Origin: Verrucomicrobiota bacterium
Lineage (GTDB): Bacteria > Verrucomicrobiota > Verrucomicrobiia > Opitutales > Opitutaceae
DNA length: 64,000 nucleotides
Reading direction: 5' to 3'
Assembly (NCBI GenBank): GCA_014584295.1
Contig: JACTNC010000053.1
Span: forward strand, 310,001-374,000
This document shows, piece after piece, positions 9,566 to 19,395 of the stretch. The notes under the pieces are model-generated. The model was given only the letters and a program-made list of their open reading frames with translations, searched no databases and was not told where the DNA came from. Every line of letters begins with the position of its first letter. Within the stretch, counting starts at the first letter, position 1. Made by a program: the position numbers and the translations under genes.

Positions 9566-10018
9566 TCAATCGGGCTTTTTCGTGCACTGTGGCGCCGCGC
9601 CTGCCGGAAGCGGAGGCGTTGCTCCGACACCAGCCGGCGGAAGCGAACCGTCAAGCTCCTGCCGCCAATGGGCGACGTCCCCGCCCGGGCAATAGATGTA
9701 CATCATGTGCAGAGGCTCCTCGCCGGTATTCGTGAGCTGGTGAAATACCGTCGGCGGAAGGAAAACTGCCTGCCCCGCGGATATCTCCTGCCTCTCGGTT
9801 CCGACACAGATTTCCCCCCTTCCTTCGAGAATCATGTACACTTCTTCCTGCTCCTGATTGTGCCATGGAACCTGGCCACCGCGCGGTTCAAGCACCACGT
9901 AACCCATGGCGAATCCCTTTGCGGCGATGGGCTGCCCCGCCTGCCCCACCATCCCTCGCGTCCACCGGCGCGCAGGAAAGGTGCGGCCGGGTATCTTGGC
10001 AATGTCTGCGATGATCAT
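9566..10018 (-). CDS. Cupin-domain protein
   Basis: This 150-residue protein consists mostly of a single cupin barrel. The first metal-binding motif is recognisable in GGQVPWHNQEQEEVYMILEGRG, and the second in PPTVFHQLTNTG. The C-terminal 30 residues are rich in Pro, Ala and Gly and look disordered. Small cupins act as isomerases, dioxygenases or sensors of sugars or metals, and the sequence does not discriminate between these. It is convergent with the AraC-type gene, so it is not part of that operon. Confidence 0.8.
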   Translation of the reverse strand: MIIADIAKIPGRTFPARRWTRGMVGQAGQPIAAKGFAMGYVVLEPRGGQVPWHNQEQEEVYMILEGRGEICVGTERQEISAGQAVFLPPTVFHQLTNTGEEPLHMMYIYCPGGDVAHWRQELDGSLPPAGVGATPPLPAGAAPQCTKKPD

Positions 10019-10100
10019 AGTAAATCGACACCGTCACACATTCGCCCATGAGGCACGCACAAAATGCAAACGCCGCAATAAGCACGGCACTTGCGTCGGC

Positions 10101-12077
10101 TCAAATCACTGGATCGTGAGCTGATTGAGGCGTTTCGGACCCCGTTCCGGTAGAGACTTCTTCCATCGCCGGGGGCGGCGGCACAGGACCGGACGTGGAA
10201 TTCCCCTCCTCAGGTCTTGTTGTCGTGCCTGCACCAGTGCCGGTTGCCTCTGGCGAGGGATTCGCTTCGACCTGTGGATTGCCGGGCACAGTCGCTTCCA
10301 CTGGCACGGAAGCAGGCGCTTCAGGAAAATTCTCCGGATCGTGCTCCGCGCTTTCGATTTCCTTCTTGCGCGCTTCCACCATTGCCGGGGGAGCAAAGAG
10401 CCGGCCGTCCAGAAATTCCGTCACATAGCCTTCCGTCACAAGCCAGCGGAGATCGCCCTGCATGCGGGAGAGGCGGTTCTGATCTTCAGCGGACAGGAGC
10501 GGTGCCGAGACGGTCGCACCTTCCGTCTGTGGCGCAACCGGGGCGGACGGAGGAGTGACGATCGCAAGTCCGAGCAACTTTCTGGGGAGGTCTCCCGCTT
10601 TCACCATTGGATTTGCCTCAATGTAGGCAATGAGATTGCCAATGCTTTCGGAGAAGGTCTGCCCGGGGATCCTGAACTTGCGCTTTACCGCACAGACATA
10701 GCTTATGCCCTTCGAGCCCTTCTTAAAGATGGTAAATCCCTCGCGACGAAGGCGACCTCGAAGCGCATTTGCCGTGTCCAGCGGAAATCTGCGCTGACGT
10801 TCAAGCGCGCCATCAATGGATCGCCGGATTTCCCCGGGAGGAATTGCACCGACAAGGACTCCGTGAAAACGAGCGTTGTCCACCAGCTTTACAACCTTGT
10901 CCCGCGCCTGGCTCAGAAGATGGGTCCGGGCCTCCTCAAAGGAGTCAAACGCCACCACCGGAGACGGCTGCTGTCCATCAGCGAGCGGCGCAGCGCCTTG
11001 TTTCCAGGTATAGCGCGTCGCCTTCTTCATCTTTTCCAGCCACTGGTTTACGACCTCCGGATCGCGCACGGATTCCACACGCGAGCGAAACGCCTCCAAG
11101 GACATGCCCTTGATGCGCGACGCGAAATGCTGCTGCAGAATCTGGTTGTATCGATGGTAATTGGGCGGACCCAGCAGTTCACCGGTTATGCCACAGCGAT
11201 TGACGATCAGGAAATTACCCTTGGGCGGATCGACCTCAACCTCGGCCACGTCAAAAAATGACCCGAGGTGCTTGTCGAGTGCGTGGGCAATCGCGCTTTC
11301 TTCATTCTCAAAGGGTATGCCATCCGGCACCGAAATTGCCATCGGGCCGGGCTTGCCACCAGAAGTTGGTGCCGCCGCCGGCTGGCCCGCAGCGGATGCT
11401 GAATCCGGCAACTTTCGCGTCAGCACGACTACAAATCTTTCCGGCTTTCCAATCACCGTCTTTGCGATGTCAAAAAGCTCAAAGGTGCGACAGGAGCTGC
11501 GGATTGTTTTCGCCAATGCCGCAAAACTGGCATCCTCGGGATAAAATGTGACGGTAAAATGGGGACTGATGTACGGCCCGCGATCTTCGTGACGGGAACC
11601 TCCATGGCCGCCTTCACGTCCACCAAAGCGTGAGCCTCGTTCCCCACCCCGCTCACCGTGGCCACCACGTCTTTCTGCACGTAGGTTGCCTGGCCCGCCA
11701 GCCTCGCGACGCGGACCGCCACGAAATTCTCTCGAATCCCGCGCATGCCCGTCCTCACGGTGGCCATGCCCCGAGCCCCTGGTCGCATCCTCGCCTGAAC
11801 CTTCCTGGCTGACGCTGCCTGGCCCGCCTCCTCCAGCAGGCTTACGGAAGCTCCTGCGATCGCGACTGGGGATACCACCGGGATGCGCTCCATGCGGTTC
11901 GCGCTCCCGGCGCTCAGGATTGCGCCGCGGCGCCCCTTCCCGCCCATCCGCGCGTCCATGCGGCTCGGGTTTTTCCTGTGCCCATTGAGTTCCGAAACTG
12001 AACCCTTGGAGCTGGCTCAGATCGAGTTTGTTGAAATCCTTTTTGACAGGATTCTCGGTGGATGGCTTTTCGTCCAT
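10101..12077 (-). CDS. Unassigned 658-residue protein with Arg/Gly-rich region
   Basis: I do not recognise the family. The N-terminus (residues 1-35) is hydrophilic. Residues about 35-170 are low-complexity, dominated by Arg, Gly, Glu and His with RGG-like runs (GGERGSRFGGREGGHGG). A globular middle part, about 170-560, starts at PYISPHFTVTFYPEDASF and contains ordinary mixed sequence. The last 90 residues are rich in Pro, Glu, Thr and Ser. There is no signal peptide or membrane helix, so it is probably cytosolic. RGG-like tails often bind RNA, which makes nucleic-acid binding a reasonable guess only. It follows the bestrophin gene on the same strand by about 150 bp. Confidence 0.75.
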   Translation of the reverse strand: MDEKPSTENPVKKDFNKLDLSQLQGFSFGTQWAQEKPEPHGRADGREGAPRRNPERREREPHGAHPGGIPSRDRRSFRKPAGGGGPGSVSQEGSGEDATRGSGHGHREDGHARDSREFRGGPRREAGGPGNLRAERRGGHGERGGERGSRFGGREGGHGGSRHEDRGPYISPHFTVTFYPEDASFAALAKTIRSSCRTFELFDIAKTVIGKPERFVVVLTRKLPDSASAAGQPAAAPTSGGKPGPMAISVPDGIPFENEESAIAHALDKHLGSFFDVAEVEVDPPKGNFLIVNRCGITGELLGPPNYHRYNQILQQHFASRIKGMSLEAFRSRVESVRDPEVVNQWLEKMKKATRYTWKQGAAPLADGQQPSPVVAFDSFEEARTHLLSQARDKVVKLVDNARFHGVLVGAIPPGEIRRSIDGALERQRRFPLDTANALRGRLRREGFTIFKKGSKGISYVCAVKRKFRIPGQTFSESIGNLIAYIEANPMVKAGDLPRKLLGLAIVTPPSAPVAPQTEGATVSAPLLSAEDQNRLSRMQGDLRWLVTEGYVTEFLDGRLFAPPAMVEARKKEIESAEHDPENFPEAPASVPVEATVPGNPQVEANPSPEATGTGAGTTTRPEEGNSTSGPVPPPPAMEEVSTGTGSETPQSAHDPVI

Positions 12078-12224
12078 GACGGCGGTCTGGCGGGGATAGG
12101 TCCGCGTGGTTGCGTATAGAGGGAACAGTCTCCACGCACCCGAGGGTGTGGCAAGCGCTTTCCCGTAAATCAGCTTCTAACAGGCCAAAAGTCGGCAATC
12201 CGCCATACCCGGAGCTGCACCCGA

Positions 12225-13130
12225 TCATGTGCCTGGGGCTGCGGGCTCCTGTCCGTCTGATTGCATCGGTGGGATCATCAGCGCCATGAGATCCCGTTCC
12301 GCGGTTGCACAGATCGATACCAAGGGGAGATCATTCTTGTCCTCGCCGAACGGGTTTTCGATCTCAACGCCAATTTCATCGATCCCCATGAGGATATAGG
12401 CGCTAAGAAGCGTATAGAGAACGGTAAGCCATCCAAAGCTCTCAACCAGGGCGAAGGGAAGAGTGACCAGATAGAGGACCAGGGCGCGGCGAAGGTGAAC
12501 CACATAGGCAAATGGCAGCGGGGTATTCTGGATCCGCTCGCATTCTCCGATGTGCTCAACCAGCCCGCGAACCATGCCGTCGATCGCGATCACTGCACGT
12601 TCCGCAAACGTGCCCGATGGGCGATGTTCAACAAGGGGAGCGGTGATTCGCATCGCGACTGCGGTGGGAACATGTGGTGAGGCCAGCACCTCGCCCACCT
12701 CGCCTTTGGGCAGACGCGCCTCGAGCGGACCAAGTCCCCGGCCGCCGCGCAGCGAGTTCATGCAGGCATAAGGATACGCGGCGGTCCAAAGAATCACCGG
12801 ATTGCTCAACGCAGGATGGCCGGCCAGAAGCGTACGGGAGGAACGTGCAATGTTGCGGCATTCGTTCAGTATCCTTGCCCATGCCTTTCGACCCTCCCAA
12901 TAGCGATCGTACGAGGAATTTGTCCGAAACACGAGCAGCAGGCCCAGCGCCACGCCGATAAGGCCGTGCACCGTCGGCGGTATCTCAATGTGCCTGACGT
13001 ACCGATGCAGGGAAACCACACATACCGCCCAAAGGACAACCAAGCCAACACGCAGGAACACCTTTGGGGCGATCGAACCGCGAACCGCGAGCAGCTGCGA
13101 TGACCAGCGTTTCGGATTATAGTCGATCAT
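12225..13130 (-). CDS. Bestrophin-family membrane channel protein
   Basis: This 301-residue protein matches the bacterial bestrophin/UPF0187 family of pentameric anion or cation channels. Membrane helices are seen at about residues 22-42, 50-70, 205-225 and 230-250. The signature LVFRTNSSYDRYWEGRKAWARILNECRN follows the second helix. The segment MGIDEIGVEIENPFGEDKNDLPL near residue 245 is the conserved region that carries the acidic cytosolic motif of the family. Length and topology are normal. The transported ion is not predictable. It is divergent from nothing in particular; the gene upstream (hrpB) reads in the same direction. Confidence 0.9.
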   Translation of the reverse strand: MIDYNPKRWSSQLLAVRGSIAPKVFLRVGLVVLWAVCVVSLHRYVRHIEIPPTVHGLIGVALGLLLVFRTNSSYDRYWEGRKAWARILNECRNIARSSRTLLAGHPALSNPVILWTAAYPYACMNSLRGGRGLGPLEARLPKGEVGEVLASPHVPTAVAMRITAPLVEHRPSGTFAERAVIAIDGMVRGLVEHIGECERIQNTPLPFAYVVHLRRALVLYLVTLPFALVESFGWLTVLYTLLSAYILMGIDEIGVEIENPFGEDKNDLPLVSICATAERDLMALMIPPMQSDGQEPAAPGT

Positions 13131-13266
13131 GCCATGGATTCAGCGATGTTCCATTTCATCCTGATTCCCGCCCCGGGGTAAAGTCCGAAGTGGACCCATC
13201 CGACCGCTTCTTCCTCAATGGCATCGGGTTGCGTCCACGATCTGCGACTCCTGTGGACGGTACCGA

Positions 13267-15843
13267 CTACCGCCACTCATGGCGGGGATAGCAGCGGGAC
13301 AGCTCCGCCTTTACCTTGGGATACATTTCGCTCCAAAACCGGGTGAGGTCATCCGTCACCTGGATCGGTCTGTGATTCGGTGCGAGCACTTCGATTTTCA
13401 CCGGCACGCGGCCATTGCCGAGGGTAAAGGTGCCTTCAACGCCATAGAGCTCCTGTATTCGGGCACTCAATACGGGCGGTCCCTCCTGCCGGTAGGTCAG
13501 CCTGGACTTTCGACCATTGGCCATGACGAGTCTTTCGGGGAGGTAGTGATCGAGAACCGCCAGTTGCTCCGCCGTCAACCACTCCCGCAGCACAGGCATG
13601 ACCTGCTTGTCTTTCACGGCGCGGGCTCCACGCTCTCCATAACATATCTGCTCGATCAACGTTGCCCTGTCCTCCGCCCGGATGGGATTCACCTCCAATT
13701 CGGGAAACCATTCGGCCAGGCGATTGACGCGGGTGATCCATTGCTCCACGTGATCGTCCCACGCATCAATGGTTATCCGCCCTTCGAGCACTTCACGCGT
13801 CAGGAGCGCCGCCGATTCCGTCAATGGCGCGTCCTCGGTGCTCACTTTCGCTTCGATGACCAAATCTCGAAACCGCCGTTCCTTCCGAGAAACCACACGC
13901 TTCAATTCGGGATCATAGACAACGCCGCGTGTCTCCCGGTAATCATCCGGAAAGAGCTCCGGCAACCAGGACTCCTCCACGGCTGTGGCCATGGAGAGCA
14001 GCACATTCACGTCCCCACCCCGACCCTCAATCTCCCCGACCTCGGCAGCCACAAGCAAGGGAGATCGCTGTATGGCGCTCTCACGCGCCAGGAGCCCTTT
14101 CCGCGCGTGCACGAGTTCGCAGCGGAGCGTGCCAGCATCGAGGCGCCGGGCAATTTGGTCCGAAAATCCGGTCAGCACACATTTGCGCACGGCATCGCCG
14201 TCGAAGGCACGCTCTGCCAAATCCAGTCCTTCCTTCTCTGCAATCTCAAGAAACTGACCAAACAGGGGACCAACCTGACGCGCCGACTGCGCATGAATGC
14301 CAAAGCGGCGACAGACATCCAGGTTGAAGCCGGCCCGCTCGGCATGGCGCCAGGCGCGCATCAGGAAAAAGAAGTCGCTCTCCGTCTCCTCGCCCAGTGC
14401 ATCCTCCCTCGCGTCCTCAACCTCCCTGCTGACTCCGCGCAGAAGCAGACTTCTGACCTGCGTCAACGCGGCAAGGAGTGCAACAGGGCGAACACACCCC
14501 CGACGATCAGCTTCCAGAAACATGCGCGCGTAACGGGGATGAACGGGAAATACCAGCATCTTGCGCCCGATTTCCGTGATGCGCCCTGGAACAATTGAAT
14601 CATCTCGACTCGCACTCTCAGAGGCTCGCAGTGCACCGAGGTCCTGCAGCAGGATCTCCGCCCTCATGAGCGACTTTGCGTCGGGCTTTTCCAACCAGGG
14701 GAAATGCTCTACATCGTCCACTCCCGCCGCCTTCAGGGTCAGGACAACTTCGGCAAGATCGAGGCGTTTCACCTCCGGCAGTTCCTGCAGCGGACGCTGG
14801 GCATGTTCGCGCTCCGTCCAGAGGCGCACGCACCTGCCTGGCGCAACCCGGCCCGCACGACCTGCACGTTGATCCGCGCTGGCCACTGAAATCTTCTCAA
14901 TCAGCAGGGTGTTGATCCCCCGGTGAGGATCATAACGGGCCATACGCGCCAAGCCGCTGTCGATCACCACCGTAACGCCTTCAATGGTCAGCGATGTCTC
15001 CGCCACGTTGGTCGATACAATGATTTTCCGCGAAGCGGATCGCTCCACAGCGCGATCCTGTGCCTCCGGCGACAACTCTCCATGAAGAGGAAGGGCGACA
15101 AACTCACGCAGCTCCCGCGAATTGCCGATTGCCTGGATCGTGCGGTTGATTTCGTAGGCACCGGGCATGAACACGAGAAGGTCACCCGTCGTCATGCCAG
15201 CGACCCGTTCGCACTGCTCCACTGCGACGTCCCAGACGGGTCGCTGCTCGAAGTTCACTGACTTCGGCAGGTATTCAACCGTCACCGGAAAACTCCTGCC
15301 TTCGGAGGCCAGGATCTCGCAGGGAGCGAGGTAGGATCGCAGCGCCCCCGCATCAAGCGTGGCGGACATGACGATGATCTTCAGGTCAGGGCGCGACTCC
15401 GCCTGAATCTGAAGCGCACGCGCCAGGGAGATATCGCCATGCAGGTGCCTCTCGTGAAACTCGTCGAAGACGATCACGGCAACGCCCGGCAACATCGGAT
15501 CAAAGGACATCTGTCGAAGCAGCACGCCCTCCGTCACGAAACGGATCCGCGTGCGCGCACTCACCCGGGCATCCAGTCGTATCTGGTATCCCACGACATC
15601 ACCCAGACGTCCACCGAGTTCATGGGCCACGCGCGCGGCGAGCATGCGCGTCGCCAATCGACGAGGCTGCAGGACAACAATCTCGCTGCGATCATCCGCG
15701 AACCCGTGCCGAAGAAGCATCTGCGGAATCTGTGTCGACTTTCCAGACCCGGTTGGAGCCTGAACAATGAGCCTGCTGCCTCCGCGCAACGCGGCCACGA
15801 GCGAAGACTCAAGTTCGTAGATCGGAAGATCGGATGCAGGCAT
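13267..15843 (-). CDS. hrpB: ATP-dependent helicase HrpB
   Basis: This 858-residue DEAH-box helicase has Walker A APTGSGKST at residues 29-37, motif II in the form DEFHERH, motif III SATLDAGAL, and the motif VI region QRAGRAGRVAPGRCVRLW. The C-terminal half contains the HrpB-specific domain ending in a segment near TDDLTRFWSEMYPKVKAEL and PRHEW, which is typical of HrpB. HrpB is an RNA-dependent or DEAH-type helicase of uncertain cellular role. The open frame runs further upstream to 15903, but the ATG at 15843 places the start as in relatives and avoids most of the overlap with the promoter of the divergent ydcF-like gene. Confidence 0.95.
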   Translation of the reverse strand: MPASDLPIYELESSLVAALRGGSRLIVQAPTGSGKSTQIPQMLLRHGFADDRSEIVVLQPRRLATRMLAARVAHELGGRLGDVVGYQIRLDARVSARTRIRFVTEGVLLRQMSFDPMLPGVAVIVFDEFHERHLHGDISLARALQIQAESRPDLKIIVMSATLDAGALRSYLAPCEILASEGRSFPVTVEYLPKSVNFEQRPVWDVAVEQCERVAGMTTGDLLVFMPGAYEINRTIQAIGNSRELREFVALPLHGELSPEAQDRAVERSASRKIIVSTNVAETSLTIEGVTVVIDSGLARMARYDPHRGINTLLIEKISVASADQRAGRAGRVAPGRCVRLWTEREHAQRPLQELPEVKRLDLAEVVLTLKAAGVDDVEHFPWLEKPDAKSLMRAEILLQDLGALRASESASRDDSIVPGRITEIGRKMLVFPVHPRYARMFLEADRRGCVRPVALLAALTQVRSLLLRGVSREVEDAREDALGEETESDFFFLMRAWRHAERAGFNLDVCRRFGIHAQSARQVGPLFGQFLEIAEKEGLDLAERAFDGDAVRKCVLTGFSDQIARRLDAGTLRCELVHARKGLLARESAIQRSPLLVAAEVGEIEGRGGDVNVLLSMATAVEESWLPELFPDDYRETRGVVYDPELKRVVSRKERRFRDLVIEAKVSTEDAPLTESAALLTREVLEGRITIDAWDDHVEQWITRVNRLAEWFPELEVNPIRAEDRATLIEQICYGERGARAVKDKQVMPVLREWLTAEQLAVLDHYLPERLVMANGRKSRLTYRQEGPPVLSARIQELYGVEGTFTLGNGRVPVKIEVLAPNHRPIQVTDDLTRFWSEMYPKVKAELSRCYPRHEWR

Positions 15844-15914
15844 GCGGACGGAAAGCGAAGCGTATCGACTCCACGTGGCAAGCGGGGGATTCTGCGAGGC
15901 CAACGCACCGTCCC

Positions 15915-16709
15915 ATGTTTGCTCTCAAGAAGTTCATCGCCTCGCTCCTTATGCCACTTTCAATCGCCCTCATTGTTCTTTGGTCGGGCTTGTGGCTGAC
16001 ACGCAAGCCGACAAGGAATGCCTTCGGAAGGGTGCTCCTTCTCCTTGGTATCCTGACACTGACACTCGGCGCAAACAAGGGCATCGGCATCCTGCTCATT
16101 CGCCCACTTGAGAACCAATATCGCGCACAACCTGACTTTGAGGCAAACGCCGACCTTCCACCAGCCATCAAAGATTGCAAAGCAATCCTCGTCCTCGGCG
16201 GCGGTCACACAGACACTCCGGGGCTTCCGTCAACCAGCCGACTCAGCGCCTCCGCCCTCGCGCGTATTGTTGAGGGCTGCCGGCTCGCTTCGGCGCTTCC
16301 CCATGCGGAACTGTGGACCAGCGGTCCGGGCGTTTCCTCCCAGGGAGCGACCCATGCAGCCATCCTCGCCGAGGTGGCCGTCCAACTTGGCATATCGAAA
16401 GAAAGAATCCGGCTGATCGAATCGGGCTACGACACTGAAGGCGAGGCCCGTGCCGCCGCTGAGGTCCTTGCTGCGGAAAGCCCCATCGCCTTGGTAACCT
16501 CTGCGTGGCACATGCCGCGGGCCGTAAGACTCTTCAGCCATGCAGGAGTCAGAGTCGTCCCCTGCCCCACCGACTTCGCCGTGCGCCTGAACCCTGGATT
16601 TAATGTCTCTGACTACCTCGGTTGCGACCTGACCGGACTTGAACGCTCCCAAAAGGCCATCTACGAATACCTCGGCCTCGCCTGGGCAAAAATGCGCGGC
16701 AAGATCTGA
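15915..16709 (+). CDS. YdcF-like DUF218 membrane protein
   Basis: This 264-residue inner-membrane protein has two N-terminal hydrophobic helices (about residues 8-26 and 38-56) followed by a DUF218 domain. The domain core is visible as AILVLGGGHTDTPG, the S-x-R region ERIRLIESGYDTEGEARAA, and ALVTSAWHMPRAVRLF. DUF218 proteins such as ElyC and YdcF are linked to envelope and peptidoglycan metabolism in enterobacteria; the chemistry is not settled. I chose the ATG at 15915 because it starts directly before the first helix. The gene is divergent from hrpB and convergent with phoU, with only 4 bp between the stop codons. Confidence 0.87.
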   Translation: MFALKKFIASLLMPLSIALIVLWSGLWLTRKPTRNAFGRVLLLLGILTLTLGANKGIGILLIRPLENQYRAQPDFEANADLPPAIKDCKAILVLGGGHTDTPGLPSTSRLSASALARIVEGCRLASALPHAELWTSGPGVSSQGATHAAILAEVAVQLGISKERIRLIESGYDTEGEARAAAEVLAAESPIALVTSAWHMPRAVRLFSHAGVRVVPCPTDFAVRLNPGFNVSDYLGCDLTGLERSQKAIYEYLGLAWAKMRGKI

Positions 16710-16713
16710 TCGG

Positions 16714-17400
16714 TCAGCGAACGGCGGCCGACCGGGCCTTCTTCACTTCGCTGCTATGCCTTACATCCCGACCCTTTGTCAGGTAGATCATCTCCTCCGC
16801 GATGTTGGTGGCATGGTCGGCAATGCGCTCTATCGACTTGGAAATGAATGTCAGTTCCAGTGCCCGACCTATGCTTCCGGGGTTCTCGATCATCAATCGC
16901 GTGAGATCCCGGAAGAGCTGTCGGTTGAGCTGGTCGACCGCGGCATCCCGATGGCACACCGACAAAGCCTTTTCCGAGTTGTCGTGCGTGAAGCAATCGA
17001 GCGCATCCCCCAACATCTCCAGCGCAACGGTCACCATGATTGGAAGATCAACCAAGGGCTTGAGGGGCGGCTCAGCCGCCAGCCGAATCACCCGCTTGGC
17101 AATGCTCGTGGCTTCATCGCCCACACGCTCGAGATCGTGTGAAGCCTTCATCCCAACGATCACGAGCCGCAGCTCAGTCGCCACAGGCGCCCGCAGGCTC
17201 ATGTACCGCACAGCCTCGTCGTCGATCTTCATCTCCAGGAGATCAAGCTCATCGTCGGCTGCGATGACGCGGTCAGCAAGTCCTGCATCCGCCAAAGCCA
17301 GCGCCTGCATCGCATCGTGAACCTGGCGGGTCGCCTTCTCTCCCATCAGAAGCAGCAGCGAGCGGAAGTTTTCGAGCTCTGCGTCAAAGAATCGTTTCAT
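16714..17400 (-). CDS. phoU: Phosphate signalling protein PhoU
   Basis: PhoU couples the PstSCAB transporter to the sensor kinase of the Pho response and represses it when phosphate is plentiful. The protein is 228 residues and forms two three-helix bundles. Each bundle contains the family's ExxxD-type metal-binding motif: SHDLERVGDEATSIAKR in the first and SKSIERIADHATNIAEEM in the second. It is the last gene of the module, 30 bp after pstB, as is usual. A phoR/phoB pair is not in the window. Confidence 0.95.
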   Translation of the reverse strand: MKRFFDAELENFRSLLLLMGEKATRQVHDAMQALALADAGLADRVIAADDELDLLEMKIDDEAVRYMSLRAPVATELRLVIVGMKASHDLERVGDEATSIAKRVIRLAAEPPLKPLVDLPIMVTVALEMLGDALDCFTHDNSEKALSVCHRDAAVDQLNRQLFRDLTRLMIENPGSIGRALELTFISKSIERIADHATNIAEEMIYLTKGRDVRHSSEVKKARSAAVR

Positions 17401-17430
17401 TGAAATGAATTAAAGATTTCCTGGGAACCC

Positions 17431-18318
17431 TCACCCGAATCGACCCGACACATAGGCTTCCGTCTGGGGATTCGCCGGATTCATGAAGATCGTTCGCGTA
17501 GGAGAGAACTCCACGAGCCTCCCTAGGTAGAAAAACGCCGTGAGGTCCGAACAACGCGCGGCCTGCTGCATGTTGTGGGTCACAATCACGATTGTGAACC
17601 TCGACCTCAGCTCCTTGATGAGCTCCTCTATTCTCGCGGTGGCGATGGGATCGAGTGCCGAGCAGGGTTCGTCCATCAGGATAATCTCAGGCTCCACCGC
17701 GATCGTGCGCGCGATGCAGAGTCGCTGTTGCTGTCCACCCGAGAGCCCGAGACCCGACGTATGCAGGCGATCCTTGACTTCGTCCCACAATCCTGCGCCC
17801 AGCAGCGACCGCTCCACGGCTTCATCCAGACGTGACCGGTCCCTGACACCCTGGATGCGCAATCCGTAGGCCACGTTCTCATAAATCGATTTTGGGAAAG
17901 GATTGGATTTCTGAAAGACCATGCCGACGCGCTTGCGAAGTTCGATCACATCCACATCGCTGCGATGGATGTCGATTCCCCGGATTGATATGCGCCCCCC
18001 TCCTACCCTTGCACCATCGATCAGGTCGTTCATGCGGTTCAGGCAGCGCAACAGTGTCGATTTTCCGCATCCCGAGGGACCGATGAATGCGGTGACCTGC
18101 CTCTCGGGAATCTGAAGCGAGATCTCGTGAAGCACCTGATGCGGACCGTAGTGAAAATCCAGACTCTCGATATCAATCAATGCGCCCGCCGACCTATCGA
18201 TTCCCGCAGTCGACGCGAGTGCAGGCATGGATGATTGAATGCGGAGATCGGTGTTGGACGAATCCATGACAGGCATAGCGATAGGAGTGCGACGTGAATG
18301 GAGAGAAGGGTTTACCAT
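17431..18318 (-). CDS. pstB: Phosphate ABC transporter ATP-binding protein PstB
   Basis: This is the ATPase of the high-affinity phosphate importer. Walker A is GPSGCGKST, the signature is LSGGQQQR, and Walker B is [13 protein letters not shown]. The PstB-specific segment [20 protein letters not shown] is present. At 295 residues it is about 40 longer than the E. coli protein; the extra residues precede [11 protein letters not shown] and are Ser/Thr/Ala-rich. The ATG at 18318 overlaps the pstA stop in an ATGGTAA arrangement, suggesting translational coupling. ATGs at in-frame positions inside the extension could also serve as start. Confidence 0.96.
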   Translation of the reverse strand: MVNPSLHSRRTPIAMPVMDSSNTDLRIQSSMPALASTAGIDRSAGALIDIESLDFHYGPHQVLHEISLQIPERQVTAFIGPSGCGKSTLLRCLNRMNDLIDGARVGGGRISIRGIDIHRSDVDVIELRKRVGMVFQKSNPFPKSIYENVAYGLRIQGVRDRSRLDEAVERSLLGAGLWDEVKDRLHTSGLGLSGGQQQRLCIARTIAVEPEIILMDEPCSALDPIATARIEELIKELRSRFTIVIVTHNMQQAARCSDLTAFFYLGRLVEFSPTRTIFMNPANPQTEAYVSGRFG

Positions 18319-19382
18319 GTTTGCCGTTGACGCAGCTTGCCTCGGAGAATGATCGAACTCGCTGCGATGAGCCCGACAATCAGGAGAAACACAAACGCGG
18401 CGCCGTACTGCGTACGTTGCGTGTAGTCGTTCTGGGGGATCTTGGAACTGACGACGTAGATGTGATAAGGAAGCGCCATCACGCCCTGGAAGAAGAAGTC
18501 ACCAAAATGCTCCAGATCCTGCCAGGGCAGCTTGTCTCGCACGGCATACGCGGCGGTGAACATGATCGGTGCCGTCTCTCCCGCAACGCGAGCGACACAG
18601 AGAATCGACGAGGTCAGCATTCCTGAAAGCGCATGGGGAAGAACCGCCTTGCGGATGGTTTGCCAAGGCGTCGCACCGAGCGCCAAGGAAGCCTCCCTGA
18701 ACCCCCTGGGCACCGCCTTGAGGGCCTCCTCGGATGCTGTGATGACGAGGGGAAGCACCGTGAATGCAAGTGTGAACCAGCCCGCAAGGAGCGACACATT
18801 CCACTTGAGATAGATCACGAATAGACCCATGCCAAACAGGCCAAACACAATCGATGGGACGCCAGCGAGATTGACAATGGCCAGCCGCATGAAGCGGAGC
18901 ATCGGTCCTTGTCTCGCATACTCGTTGATGTAAATCGCGCTGGATATGCCGAGCAGAAGCGCGATGACTGTTGCCCCAACTGTCAGCAAGACCGTGCCGA
19001 CAATGCACGGCAGGATCCCGCCCGCAGAATAGACGTAACTCTGACTCTCAATCGGCAATGGCTCACGATTCTCTGTGGCTGCCTTGTGTGCCTCACCACG
19101 GAGAAAGGCGCGAAACTCCCTGTCGCCCATTTCCATCTTCTGACCTTGGTAATCGAAAACGTGGAGTGACTCAGGCGCCTCAGTAAAAAATGTCACGTTA
19201 ACAAACGGGAACTCGGATCGAAACACCGCGCGTGCACCCTTGAAAACCACATCGGAGAGAACGAACACCCCGCTTGCCAGGACTGCGTAGGTACAAACAC
19301 GGAATATCCAGAACGCGATGCGTTCCCCTGCCCGACGAACTCCGGGCCTGGTCTGGTAGGGATGAGTTGATGATTTGGACAT
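18312..19382 (-). CDS. pstA: Phosphate ABC transporter permease PstA
   Basis: This is a 356-residue inner-membrane permease of the phosphate importer. After the first helix (about residues 25-45) there is a hydrophilic stretch of about 75 residues (about 48-120), not seen in E. coli PstA, before the conserved permease core that begins at [17 protein letters not shown]. The EAA loop is recognisable in [23 protein letters not shown] chose the ATG at 19382, 13 bp after the pstC stop; the frame extends upstream into pstC but that part reads as pstC shadow. It overlaps pstB by a few bases. Confidence 0.93.
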   Translation of the reverse strand: MSKSSTHPYQTRPGVRRAGERIAFWIFRVCTYAVLASGVFVLSDVVFKGARAVFRSEFPFVNVTFFTEAPESLHVFDYQGQKMEMGDREFRAFLRGEAHKAATENREPLPIESQSYVYSAGGILPCIVGTVLLTVGATVIALLLGISSAIYINEYARQGPMLRFMRLAIVNLAGVPSIVFGLFGMGLFVIYLKWNVSLLAGWFTLAFTVLPLVITASEEALKAVPRGFREASLALGATPWQTIRKAVLPHALSGMLTSSILCVARVAGETAPIMFTAAYAVRDKLPWQDLEHFGDFFFQGVMALPYHIYVVSSKIPQNDYTQRTQYGAAFVFLLIVGLIAASSIILRGKLRQRQTW

Positions 19383-19395
19383 CGCAGTGCTCTGT

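Noticed and set aside
13279-14598. Open frame on the plus strand opposite hrpB (439 codons)
   Set aside because: HrpB on the other strand is complete and recognisable; this frame has no family and no plausible start region.
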